NCBI GenBank assembly: GCA_018903055.1
Contig: JAHIPW010000053.1
Coordinates: 1-6,366 of the forward strand
DNA from: DRGV01 sp018903055 [NCBI: bacterium]
GTDB lineage: Bacteria; UBP18; UBA7526
DNA: 6,366 bases
Direction of reading: 5' to 3'
Of the stretch, positions 1 to 5,153 are shown piece by piece. The notes below the pieces were generated by a model. It was not told the origin of the DNA. It searched no databases and was given only the letters and a program-made list of their open reading frames with translations. Position 1 is the stretch's first letter. Each line of letters opens with the position of its first letter. Both the position numbers and the translations under genes were made by a program.

Positions 1-1204
1 AATCTGGATTGGAAGCCAGGGCTACCCAGGCAACGGAATAGGTGGCAGTTGCTGACATTGCCGTAGAACCTCCCGACCAGCTACTCCCATCCCAGTTGCA
101 GTACTCGGCTGTCTCATCGTCATCACTCCAGACAACCATTCCCTCTCCCGAAGTGCTCTCATAAGCAACATTAAAGCACCTAAAATCAAGCGTGGGTAAA
201 CTTTTGAGAGTACCGCCTATCACCTCTGTTGTTGCATTACTCCAGGTCTCACTAGCCCCACTATACCAGAGCTGAACATTGAGATCATAAGCATCGTCTG
301 AGACACCTAAAAGGAGTTCGTTTGAACCCAGCCTGGCAGCCAGTTTGACCCAACGCAGGTCATCTCCAGCAGTTGCTGTCGGAGTTGCTGATCCCCCAGC
401 TACCCAGAGGTCTATTGTGTCCCACATACTATATTTAGGGGTATTATTATCAAGCGTGGTATAGACTACCATGGCCCTCTTCCTCGATTGCTCATAAGCC
501 ACATCAAAACATTGTTTGTCTGCAATCTCAGTTGCCGTTGTTAAATTTACTGCATTGCCCCAGGCAGAACCATCCCAGACCTGGGCATAGATATCAAGGA
601 GGGTATCCTGGGTAACCATAATTATCTCATCCGCTCCTGGTTTAGAGGCCAAGCCAACCCATTCAATATCTGCAGTTGCATCTCCAACGGCCACGGCACT
701 TTCTGCCACTGTCCCCCATGCGCTTCCATTCCAGGAGTAATATTGCGGTTGGTTACTATCAACGGAGAAGACCACGATAGCATCGCCAGAGGACTGTTCA
801 TAGGCAATATCGAAAGCTCTCTTGGCAGGCGTGCCAGTATTTGTAGTTGCGTCCGTTAGTAGATTCCCCCATGTCTCGGTAGTACCATTCCAGACCTGAA
901 CATTGACATCAGAAAGATGGTCTAAGACTCCCAATACCTTCTCATTCCTCTTGGGACAGGATCTTAAAACAGCCCAATTGGTATCGCCCACTACATCCAA
1001 GGCAACTGCCTCAGCGCTCCAGCTACTTCCAGTCCAGATCCGATATCTGGGAATATCTACTGCCCCCTCCCTATAAGCCATCATAGCCTTTCCGGTGCTC
1101 GCTGCCCGGGCTATCTTCTGCACCCAGAATAAGGGAACAGCCAATATCCCAAGAGCAATCAATACCTCTATTATGACTATGCTAACTTTTATCTTTCCCT
1201 TCAC
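1..1204 (-). CDS. Pilin-like N-terminus fused to beta-propeller-like repeats (partial, 3' end off window)
   Basis: An open frame of 401 codons runs from a GTG at 1204 off the left edge; an in-frame TAG just upstream leaves this GTG as the only sensible start, with a weak AGGG site 8 bases before it. The N-terminus is a short lysine-rich leader (K2, K4, K6), then VSIVIIEVLIALGILAVPLF, which resembles a class III (type IV prepilin) signal with Glu13 at the usual +5 position if cleavage follows Ser8 rather than Gly. After residue 35 the protein is Trp-, Asp- and Ser-rich. It shows at least three copies of a module of about 100-110 residues marked by F(D/N)(I/V)AYE at 131, 233 and 344, followed by VV and a W(N/D)GS-W turn, with a weaker first copy near 38-62. 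This looks like a beta-propeller or sialidase-like repeat. I infer an exported, pilus-associated or inner-membrane-anchored surface protein; the function is unknown. It is separated from the ArsR-type gene by 442 bases of repeats. Confidence 0.85.
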   Translation of the reverse strand, partial: MKGKIKVSIVIIEVLIALGILAVPLFWVQKIARAASTGKAMMAYREGAVDIPRYRIWTGSSWSAEAVALDVVGDTNWAVLRSCPKRNEKVLGVLDHLSDVNVQVWNGTTETWGNLLTDATTNTGTPAKRAFDIAYEQSSGDAIVVFSVDSNQPQYYSWNGSAWGTVAESAVAVGDATADIEWVGLASKPGADEIIMVTQDTLLDIYAQVWDGSAWGNAVNLTTATEIADKQCFDVAYEQSRKRAMVVYTTLDNNTPKYSMWDTIDLWVAGGSATPTATAGDDLRWVKLAARLGSNELLLGVSDDAYDLNVQLWYSGASETWSNATTEVIGGTLKSLPTLDFRCFNVAYESTSGEGMVVWSDDDETAEYCNWDGSSWSGGSTAMSATATYSVAWVALASNPD

Positions 1205-1223
1205 TGCTTCTGCCCTTTTCTAT

Positions 1224-1394
1224 TTGGTTAAAGGGTTAGGGTTAAGGTTAGGTTGTTAGTTTGGTTGTTGCCTGCCTGCCCTGTACCAGAACGGTTCAGG
1301 GCCTGTCGGCAGACAGGGGTTAGGTAGTTGGTCTCTAAAAACCTAACCCTTACCTAACTACCAAACCCACTACCTGGCCCTAACCTAACTACTT
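1224..1394. repeat. Dispersed TTAGGG-rich repeat element, copy A
   Basis: This 171-base element has a second copy at 2168-2351. The left 41 bases (1224-1264) match the other copy at 40 of 41 positions and consist of GGTTAGG-type units. The right end has complementary CCTAAC units, so the ends form imperfect inverted repeats (AAAGGGTTAGGGTTAAGG against AAAGTAGTTAGGTTAGGG). A second inner pair of arms surrounds TCTCTAAAAA near 1331. It holds no open frame. In copy A the centre is occupied by GC-rich palindromes (1278-1317) that are absent from the same place in copy B. It could be a non-autonomous mobile element; no target-site duplication is evident. It lies directly upstream of the pilin-like gene, so it forms part of that gene's leader if the transcript starts further upstream. 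Confidence 0.75.
1278..1317. repeat. Two abutting GC-rich palindromes inside repeat A
   Basis: GCCCTG at 1278-1283 pairs with CAGGGC at 1297-1302, with an inner ACC/GGT. It is immediately followed by CCTGTCGGCAGACAGG at 1302-1317, a 6-base-pair hairpin with a GGCA loop. The reverse-complement form, CCTGTCTGCCGACAGG, is at 2303-2318 but at a different position within repeat B. This suggests that the palindrome is an independent unit that inserted into the larger repeat. Confidence 0.7.
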
Positions 1395-1646
1395 TGCCTT
1401 CTCCATATTGCTGGTCATCTTTGTCCTTATTTTTTTTCTGCGTCTTTCACTACCCTTTTGCCTGTCCGGCGGCCAGACGGGCGCTTTTGCCCTTCGGACC
1501 CTGAAGGATCCTCAGGATCCTGAACGGGCGGTTGCAACTTTCCCTTTCATCATTCTTTAATCCTCTGCTCACTTTCCCACTTGCTCACTTTCCCACCTGC
1601 CTGCCCCGTAGGCTTGTCCTTCGGGGCTCACTTTCTCTGTAGTCAG
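1395..1646. repeat. Gene-free spacer with palindromes and a 16-base tandem duplication
   Basis: No credible gene is seen here. The stretch holds a hairpin with GCCTGTC at 1460-1466 and GACGGGC at 1476-1482. A second palindrome around 1505-1522 (AGGATCC-TC-AGGATCCT) is flanked by GCCC and GGGC. A near-perfect tandem pair of a 16-base unit (YTGCTCACTTTCCCAC) lies at 1565-1580 and 1581-1596. A hairpin GCCCCG/CGGGGC at 1603-1627 has an inner AGG/CCT. The last sits about 20 bases downstream of the ArsR-type stop codon but has no T-run on either side, so I do not call it a terminator. A short frame at about 1552 begins like the pilin-like gene (MKGKV against MKGKI) but stops after 13 codons. Confidence 0.6.
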
Positions 1647-1934
1647 CTATTTCAGACCTTCTTTCAGGAGTTTTAAGAGAAGGCCACGCCAGGGACGGGA
1701 AGGATTGGTATTAATGGAATAGAAGACCCAGGTCCTGGTCTCCTTGGTCTTCACCAGGCCCACGTTCTCTAAGATCCCCAGGTTCCTTGAGACCCGGGCG
1801 ATGGTCATCCCCGACCTCCGGGCAATGAGGGTTACCGGTAACTCCCCTTCCTGCCAGAGAAGCCTCAATAGTTTAAGCCTTGTCTTAGACCCCAGGGCCT
1901 TAAAGACCTTCTCCGACTCTCTCAAATCCTTCAT
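1647..1934 (-). CDS. ArsR-type winged-helix transcriptional regulator
   Basis: The product is a 95-residue protein, a usual length for a minimal ArsR-type repressor. KALGSKTRLKLLRLL at about 12-26 matches the alpha-1/alpha-2 signature of the family. VTLIARRSGMTIARVSRNLGILENVGLV at about 34-61 is the helix-turn-helix with recognition helix, and KTKETRTWVFYSI at 62-74 is the beta-wing. The Cys-containing metal-binding motif (ELCVCDL) of arsenic and cadmium sensors is absent and the protein has no cysteine, so metal sensing is unlikely. The ATG at 1934 follows AAGGAAGG about 6 bases upstream, a strong ribosome binding site. That site overlaps one of four inverted AAGGTGCGGG copies, so translation may be controlled by leader folding. 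Its targets are unknown; it may act on itself or on the downstream pilin-like gene. Confidence 0.88.
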   Translation of the reverse strand: MKDLRESEKVFKALGSKTRLKLLRLLWQEGELPVTLIARRSGMTIARVSRNLGILENVGLVKTKETRTWVFYSINTNPSRPWRGLLLKLLKEGLK

Positions 1935-1958
1935 CCCGCACCTTCCTTCATTGCAAAT

Positions 1959-1964
1959 ATTATA
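1959..1964 (-). promoter_or_regulatory. Possible -10 box for the ArsR-type gene
   Basis: A perfect TATAAT on the minus strand would start transcription near 1952, giving a short leader to the ATG at 1934. No acceptable -35 hexamer lies 16-18 bases upstream, so the call is weak. The surrounding sequence is AT-rich, which makes a chance match likely. Confidence 0.3.
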
Positions 1965-2058
1965 CTATTACACTTGTACCTAAGGATTGCGCATTTTAGA
2001 CCAGTTATATTATTTCTCCTATAAGAAGGTGCGGGGTTCATTAATTCCTCCTAAAAAT

Positions 2059-2088
2059 ATGGATGTATACGGATGTAAGCGGATTTAT
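2059..2088. repeat. GGATG short repeats, inverted relative to 2399-2440
   Basis: GGAT-type units recur about every 10-11 bases (GGATGTATAC, GGATGTAAGC, GGATTTATCC). The complementary ATCCG-type array is at 2399-2440, so the two arrays face each other across repeat copy B and could pair in a transcript. Nothing here looks coding. Confidence 0.5.
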
Positions 2089-2167
2089 CCCGCACCTTTG
2101 CCTTTCCAGAAATTACTTTTCAAAAAAGGTGCGGGGTTCATACGGACTTACTTCTGACTATTCACAC

Positions 2168-2351
2168 TTGGTTAAAGGGTTAGGGTTAAGGTTAGGTTGT
2201 TGGTTTGGCCCCTCGGATCCTGAAGATCCTCGGGATCTGAAGGGTCGTTAGGTTAAGTAGTTGGTCTTTTTAAACACCTAACCCTTACCCAACTACTAAA
2301 CTCCTGTCTGCCGACAGGCAGGCACTACCTTACCTTAACCCAACTACCTTT
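2168..2351. repeat. Dispersed TTAGGG-rich repeat element, copy B
   Basis: This is the second copy of the element at 1224-1394, in the same orientation. The first 41 bases differ at one position. The inner arms (TAGTTGGTCT, CCTAACCCTTACC) are also recognisable. The terminal arms AAAGGGTTAGGGTTAAGG and AAAGGTAGTTGGGTTAAGG (complement of the right end) form imperfect inverted repeats. The palindrome content differs from copy A: a GGATCC-type palindrome lies near 2210-2245, and CCTGTCTGCCGACAGG (2303-2318) sits in the right arm instead of the centre. Short frames that cross it are made of repeat sequence and are not credible genes. Confidence 0.75.
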
Positions 2352-2398
2352 CCCTCATTGGAAACTGGGAATTGAGTCCAATCTATATGGAGCAACTT

Positions 2399-2440
2399 AT
2401 CCGTTTGCATCCGCATCCATCCGTTTGAATCCGTTATCCA
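2399..2440. repeat. ATCCGTTTG minisatellite-like array
   Basis: Degenerate units ATCCGTTTG-, ATCCGC, ATCC, ATCCGTTTGA and ATCCGTT follow one another. A 20-base stretch (GCATCCATCCGTTTGAATCC, 2413-2432) recurs exactly at 5224-5243. In both places the array lies just downstream of a consensus minus-strand promoter, within the predicted leader. Confidence 0.6.
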
Positions 2441-2477
2441 ATTAGTCTCAAATTCTTAAGAACTTAAAACCATAATC

Positions 2478-2506
2478 AGTATAACAGGCAAAAAAGCGTT
2501 TGTCAA
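2478..2506 (-). promoter_or_regulatory. Consensus sigma70-type promoter facing left
   Basis: On the minus strand TTGACA (2506-2501) and TATACT (2483-2478) are separated by exactly 17 bases. Transcription would begin near 2471 and run left through the ATCCG array, repeat B and the AAGGTGCGGG set to the ArsR-type gene, giving a leader of over 500 bases. No coding sequence is seen immediately downstream, so it may serve the ArsR-type gene or an untranslated RNA. Confidence 0.6.
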
Positions 2507-2523
2507 GTCATTTTTCGAGGTCT

Positions 2524-2634
2524 CTGAAAAAAGTTTCAGCGCCCTCTGATTGTCCCAACGGGATCCCATTGGGACAATGATTATCAGAAGATTACACCGA
2601 TTACTTCAACAATATAAAGAAATCTGTGTAATCT
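2524..2634. repeat. Three hairpins downstream of the antitoxin gene
   Basis: CTGAAA-AAAG-TTTCAG lies near 2525-2540. A 30-base palindrome at 2549-2578 has arms ATTGTCCCAA and TTGGGACAAT around a GGGATCCC core. An inverted repeat at 2589-2602 and 2621-2634 (AGATTACACCGATT against AATCTGTGTAATCT, one mismatch, 18-base spacer) is nearest the gene. On the minus strand the 30-base palindrome is followed, after about 15 bases, by a TTTTTT run inside the next hairpin. Together they could end transcription of the toxin-antitoxin operon, but the arrangement is not a standard terminator. Confidence 0.5.
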
Positions 2635-2702
2635 GTATTTTATGAATGAAGTGAATAAAACAAGGTTCTTGAGCGTTAGCAAAAGGCTTTCTTATCACTC
2701 AG

Positions 2703-3236
2703 CTAATATTTCTTCTGTGGTTTACTGAGGATAATAGCTAATCCCAATTTGTCGGCTATCTTCTTTAAGGTAATAAGGGATGGGTTTTCCTGGCCGCTTT
2801 CAATGTGCGATATCATCTGTTGCTTTGCGCCTATCTTCTTAGCCAGTATAGATTGGGTCAAACCCAGTTCTTTACGGGCATCTCTTATTTGCTGGCCAAT
2901 TTTCTTACAAAATTTGTTTACCGTAACGACTTTCTTTCTCTCCAGGATTTCAATACCTTTTTTGTTATAACTTTCTTTTAATTTCTCATAAATCGCCTGC
3001 CAGTACTCTATGCGTGGCTCATTCCACTTATCCCGCCTCATCTGCCTCTTTATCTTAGGCCAATTCCGGCAGAAATCCAATCTCTTTATATATATGCCAA
3101 ATACCTCTTGGGGCACATTCTTCCTCGCTAAAAGAAGGGCTGCCAGACTTAAAAATCTTCTATGTCCCAAACGGGCAAGTATGCGACGTGCCTGACTTTC
3201 AGAGATACTTCTATCCCAGAGCCAATCCCTTTTCAT
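2703..3236 (-). CDS. Antitoxin-like protein with C-terminal Xre helix-turn-helix
   Basis: The product has 177 residues in two parts. Residues 1-95 (DWLWDR at 4-9, RRFLSLAALLLARKN at 26-40, CRNWPKIKRQMRRDKWNEPR at 56-75) resemble, from memory, a stand-alone domain often encoded beside AbiEii-family toxins in uncultivated bacteria. Residues 112-172 are an Xre/Cro-type HTH (KKIGQQIRDARKELGLTQ, then LAKKIGAKQQMISHIESGQ with NPSL). The ATG shares one base with the toxin stop (TAATG), indicating translational coupling; AAGGAG at 3253-3248 is an additional ribosome binding site 11 bases away. I infer that it neutralises the toxin and represses the operon by binding the palindrome at 3989-4008. The toxin-first gene order and the Xre domain differ from classical AbiEi-AbiEii. 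Confidence 0.82.
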   Translation of the reverse strand: MKRDWLWDRSISESQARRILARLGHRRFLSLAALLLARKNVPQEVFGIYIKRLDFCRNWPKIKRQMRRDKWNEPRIEYWQAIYEKLKESYNKKGIEILERKKVVTVNKFCKKIGQQIRDARKELGLTQSILAKKIGAKQQMISHIESGQENPSLITLKKIADKLGLAIILSKPQKKY

Positions 3237-3949
3237 TAGAATCCTATCTCCTTCTCAATGAGTTTATCTATCTCTTTTTTGAAATGGCGCTCCATCTGGT
3301 TATAGTCGGGCCTGGTTCGGGCCCTCAATTCCATAATCCCGGTTTTCATATCCAAACGGCTGTAGGTTCTAAACCAGCGTATTAATCCCTCGCGTTGACT
3401 GGCATCGCAGTAGGCCCGGGCAAAGGCGGAAAGGCTCATAAATGTATGGGAGAGAAAATACAAATCGTAAAAATCCTTTGCCTCTTCTCTGCCGCCTGAA
3501 AATTTCTTGCGTCCCACCACATCTAGAGATTCAATGAATCCGGCTATGGCCAGTATCTTGCGGAAGTATATATCTTCCTTTGAAAGCACGTCTATGCCGT
3601 CAACAGACTTCAGCGGCTTGATAAGCTTAATCCCATCCTCAACGAAGTCCATCTTAAGAGTATTTTCCTTATCTATGGCGAGATAATAAACCACCATCCT
3701 GACTTTACCTTTACCACCTGTTTGTCCGGCCAATTTAATCTCTTTCTTTAGCACTTTCTTTAAATTACTAACTATATCGCTGATGGCGTCGCGGTTAAAA
3801 TTCTGGGTAAAAAAATCAAGGTCTAAAGACAAGCGGTGGTTAAAATACACCCGAGAAAGGGCGGTCCCTCCAGCGAGGTAAAACCCTTCCATCTTGCCAG
3901 AAAGTAATTTAAGCACCTTATCTTGATACTGGATTATCTTAGTCATCAT
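3236..3949 (-). CDS. AbiEii/AbiGii-family nucleotidyltransferase toxin
   Basis: The product has 237 residues. The N-terminal nucleotidyltransferase core has GGTALSRVYF at 27-36, followed by SLDLDFF at 41-47, giving the GG(T/S)-x9-14-DxD metal site (Asp43, Asp45). Asp101 in KMDFVED is the likely third carboxylate. The conserved R-x-x-KDFYDLY motif, typical of AbiEii proteins, is at 153-164. The C-terminal helices run to EKEIGF. Known family members (AbiEii, MenT) are toxins of toxin-antitoxin pairs; MenT adds nucleotides to tRNA, but the substrate here is unknown. The start is the first of two adjacent ATGs, and the predicted transcript begins at or within a base or two of it, with no Shine-Dalgarno sequence, so the mRNA may be leaderless. 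The Xre partner follows immediately. Confidence 0.9.
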   Translation of the reverse strand: MMTKIIQYQDKVLKLLSGKMEGFYLAGGTALSRVYFNHRLSLDLDFFTQNFNRDAISDIVSNLKKVLKKEIKLAGQTGGKGKVRMVVYYLAIDKENTLKMDFVEDGIKLIKPLKSVDGIDVLSKEDIYFRKILAIAGFIESLDVVGRKKFSGGREEAKDFYDLYFLSHTFMSLSAFARAYCDASQREGLIRWFRTYSRLDMKTGIMELRARTRPDYNQMERHFKKEIDKLIEKEIGF

Positions 3950-3954
3950 TATAA

Positions 3955-3983
3955 ATTATACACCATAAAAGTTGTATTGTCAA
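3955..3983 (-). promoter_or_regulatory. Perfect-consensus promoter of the toxin-antitoxin operon
   Basis: On the minus strand TTGACA (3983-3978) and TATAAT (3960-3955) are separated by exactly 17 bases, so both hexamers match consensus fully. The ATG at 3949 is the sixth base after the -10 box, which places the likely start point on the start codon itself. Confidence 0.88.
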
Positions 3984-3988
3984 GTATT

Positions 3989-4008
3989 TTACAACTTATA
4001 AGTTGTAA
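3989..4008. promoter_or_regulatory. Operator-like 20-base perfect palindrome
   Basis: TTACAACTTATAAGTTGTAA is its own reverse complement. It ends 5 bases upstream of the -35 box of the toxin-antitoxin promoter. A further half-site (TACAACTT on the minus strand, 3976-3969) lies in the promoter spacer, 31 bases (about three helical turns) from the distal half of the palindrome. This layout fits cooperative repression by the Xre-domain antitoxin. Confidence 0.75.
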
Positions 4009-4021
4009 TTGGGTCTTGACT

Positions 4022-4261
4022 TTATAGACTTTCCGACTCTCCATCAAGATTGAAGTGATAACGACGGGGGCCGAGGATCACCAGCCTTCCTTCCTTAATC
4101 CAACGGTCGCGACGCGCCCTATCCATCTTTAAGAGAATCTCCCTCTCCTTCTCATCCCGCCTTCTTCGCCTGGCACCCCTTCTTCCTTTTAGGCGCAGGC
4201 GGGTAATGGTATACTTTGCTTTATTTTCCCTTAGATAATCGTTATAATTTATTCTTCTCAT
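4022..4261 (-). CDS. Small, highly basic protein of unknown function
   Basis: The product has 79 residues and I do not recognise a family. It is very rich in Arg and Lys (a RRGARRRRR run at about 27-35, and KEREILLKMDRARRDRWIKEGR at about 38-59), predicted helical in the middle, then GRLVILGPRRYHFN and a short acidic tail (DGESESL). No signal peptide or membrane segment is seen. The ATG at 4261 overlaps the stop of the upstream HTH-nucleotidyltransferase gene by four bases (ATGA), which supports translational coupling and a real gene; the ribosome binding site is only a purine-rich stretch. I infer a nucleic-acid- or ribosome-binding partner of the upstream protein, possibly the other half of a toxin-antitoxin-like pair. 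Its stop lies 13 bases before the operator of the next operon. Confidence 0.7.
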   Translation of the reverse strand: MRRINYNDYLRENKAKYTITRLRLKGRRGARRRRRDEKEREILLKMDRARRDRWIKEGRLVILGPRRYHFNLDGESESL

Positions 4262-5148
4262 CCTTTCTTTCTCTTTCCCTTTCCAGCCAGCCGCCTGAGG
4301 CGAGCCTCGCCTTCGGCGGGAGGCTGATCCGCCTTTTGAGCCAGCCGCCTGAGGCGAGCCTCGCCTTCGGCGGGAGGCTCATCCGCTTCTGGCGGAGGCG
4401 GAAGTTTTTTAAGGGCCTCCCAGGTCCTTTCTTCTTTGGCGCGCTTTTCCAGATATTTCCAATCGATTTCCTTCTTGTGAATCTGAATTAATTCTTTAGC
4501 CCAGCGGCCGTCGTCAATAGACTCCCAATGAACATAGGCATTGAGGCGATCAATAATTATGTCCTCGATACCGACAATGTAGATGGTGAGACCATATATT
4601 TCAACCGTGGTGATTCTTTCCAATTCCTCACCAGATAATCCTGAAGTAGGGGATTCAATGGCAATATCCAACTCTCGATTATACCAATGCCTTCCTTCCT
4701 GGGTAAAGTTCCATCCCCGAAGGATTTTATTGAGAAGGTGGTGATCAGAGAAGGCGATGTCAATATCGTCCGTAGCATATCCTCCAAAGGTGTAGAACTG
4801 GACAGCATTTCCTCCTACAACAACCGGCCTAATCCCTTCTTTCTCCGTCTCCCTGGTTAATAGTCCCATAAAGATAAGGCGTCGCTCTAAGGGGTCCTTG
4901 GTTTCCTTAACTCTCGCTAAGAGTTGTTTTGTCCTTCGGGGTTTACCCCGCTCCTGTGTACCGGGGCGGGGTTTAGTTGCTTTAACTTTTTCTATCAGCC
5001 ACTGATCAATGGAGTTCTTTAAGAACCTATACTGACCGCCGATCTTGGAGACCGGTATCTCACCCCTTTCTACTAACTGATAGATTTTCTTCTCTCCAAA
5101 GCCCAGATACTTAGCGATCTCTTTAACATCCATTATCTCTTTGGTCAT
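4258..5148 (-). CDS. Excisionase-type HTH fused to nucleotidyltransferase-like domain
   Basis: The product has 296 residues from the ATG at 5148, which has AGGTGA (5159-5154) 5 bases upstream; a GTG at 5157 lies inside that site and is rejected. Residues 6-46 (MDVKEIAKYLGFGEKKIYQL, IPVSKIGGQYRF) are a MerR/excisionase HTH_17 domain. After a basic linker (about 55-80), residues 108-205 look like a nucleotidyltransferase of the DUF6036/AbiEii-like type: VVVGGNAVQFYTFGG (109-123), ATDDIDIAF with Asp128 and Asp130, a possible third acid at Asp161 (LDIAIE), and GIEDIIIDRL (193-202). The normal end appears to be near residue 254. Residues 255-290 are two copies of an 18-residue unit encoded by palindromic DNA, followed by a lysine-rich tail. 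I infer an autoregulating toxin- or antitoxin-like protein working with the overlapping basic protein. Confidence 0.82.
   Translation of the reverse strand: MTKEIMDVKEIAKYLGFGEKKIYQLVERGEIPVSKIGGQYRFLKNSIDQWLIEKVKATKPRPGTQERGKPRRTKQLLARVKETKDPLERRLIFMGLLTRETEKEGIRPVVVGGNAVQFYTFGGYATDDIDIAFSDHHLLNKILRGWNFTQEGRHWYNRELDIAIESPTSGLSGEELERITTVEIYGLTIYIVGIEDIIIDRLNAYVHWESIDDGRWAKELIQIHKKEIDWKYLEKRAKEERTWEALKKLPPPPEADEPPAEGEARLRRLAQKADQPPAEGEARLRRLAGKGKRKKG
4285..4392. repeat. 54-base palindromic unit, tandemly duplicated in frame inside a gene
   Basis: Copies lie at 4285-4338 and 4339-4392. The first 41 bases are identical and only four positions differ, all in the last 13. Each unit is a strong hairpin (CCGCC and GGCGG outside, AGGCGAG and CTCGCCT inside). 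Because 54 is divisible by three, both copies are read in frame as AD(E/Q)PPAEGEARLRRLA(Q/G)K at the C-terminus of the HTH-nucleotidyltransferase protein. Palindromic elements that insert in frame into genes are known from Rickettsia; this resembles that behaviour but is not obviously the same sequence. Confidence 0.85.
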
Positions 5149-5153
5149 ATTTC

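Larger units (their letters stand above)
1935..2141. repeat. Four alternating inverted copies of AAGGTGCGGG
   Basis: CCCGCACCTT occurs on the plus strand at 1935-1944 and 2089-2098. Its complement AAGGTGCGGG occurs at 2026-2035 and 2126-2135; these last two are part of a 16-base exact repeat (AAGGTGCGGGGTTCAT, 2026-2041 and 2126-2141) spaced exactly 100 bases apart. In a leftward transcript the order is complement, copy, complement, copy. The final copy is the region between the Shine-Dalgarno sequence and the ATG of the ArsR-type gene. Adjacent pairs can form stems of 11 base pairs (2125-2135 with 2089-2099, 25-base loop; 2025-2035 with 1935-1945, 79-base loop). They could be an RNA switch, repressor binding sites, or ends of a small mobile element. 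Confidence 0.65.

Noticed and set aside
622-807. Minus-strand open frame of 61 codons
   Set aside because: It lies inside the pilin/propeller frame, which is continuous, repetitive and has a proper N-terminal signal.
1224-1264. TTAGGG-like units as telomeric repeats
   Set aside because: The units are irregular, occur twice internally, and are matched by complementary arms a short distance away, which fits a dispersed inverted-repeat element and not a chromosome end.
1515-1552. Possible remnant of a second pilin-like gene start (MKGKV)
   Set aside because: The match to the pilin-like start is only a few codons, stops after 13 codons inside a palindrome, and lacks the hydrophobic segment.
1935-2141. 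CRISPR array, suggested by the 16-base repeat at 100-base spacing
   Set aside because: There are only two direct copies, the spacing is too long, inverted copies lie between them, and no cas gene is present.
2063-2251. Plus-strand open frame of 62 codons
   Set aside because: It is translated almost entirely from repeat DNA (GGATG units, AAGGTGCGGG, TTAGGG arms), has no ribosome binding site and no recognisable protein features.
4216-4491. Plus-strand open frame of 91 codons
   Set aside because: It is the antisense of the duplicated palindrome and of the two overlapping minus-strand genes; the repeat keeps the frame open on both strands.
4557-4808. Minus-strand open frame of 83 codons
   Set aside because: It lies wholly within the HTH-nucleotidyltransferase gene in another frame; the long frame has clear domains, so this is a shadow.
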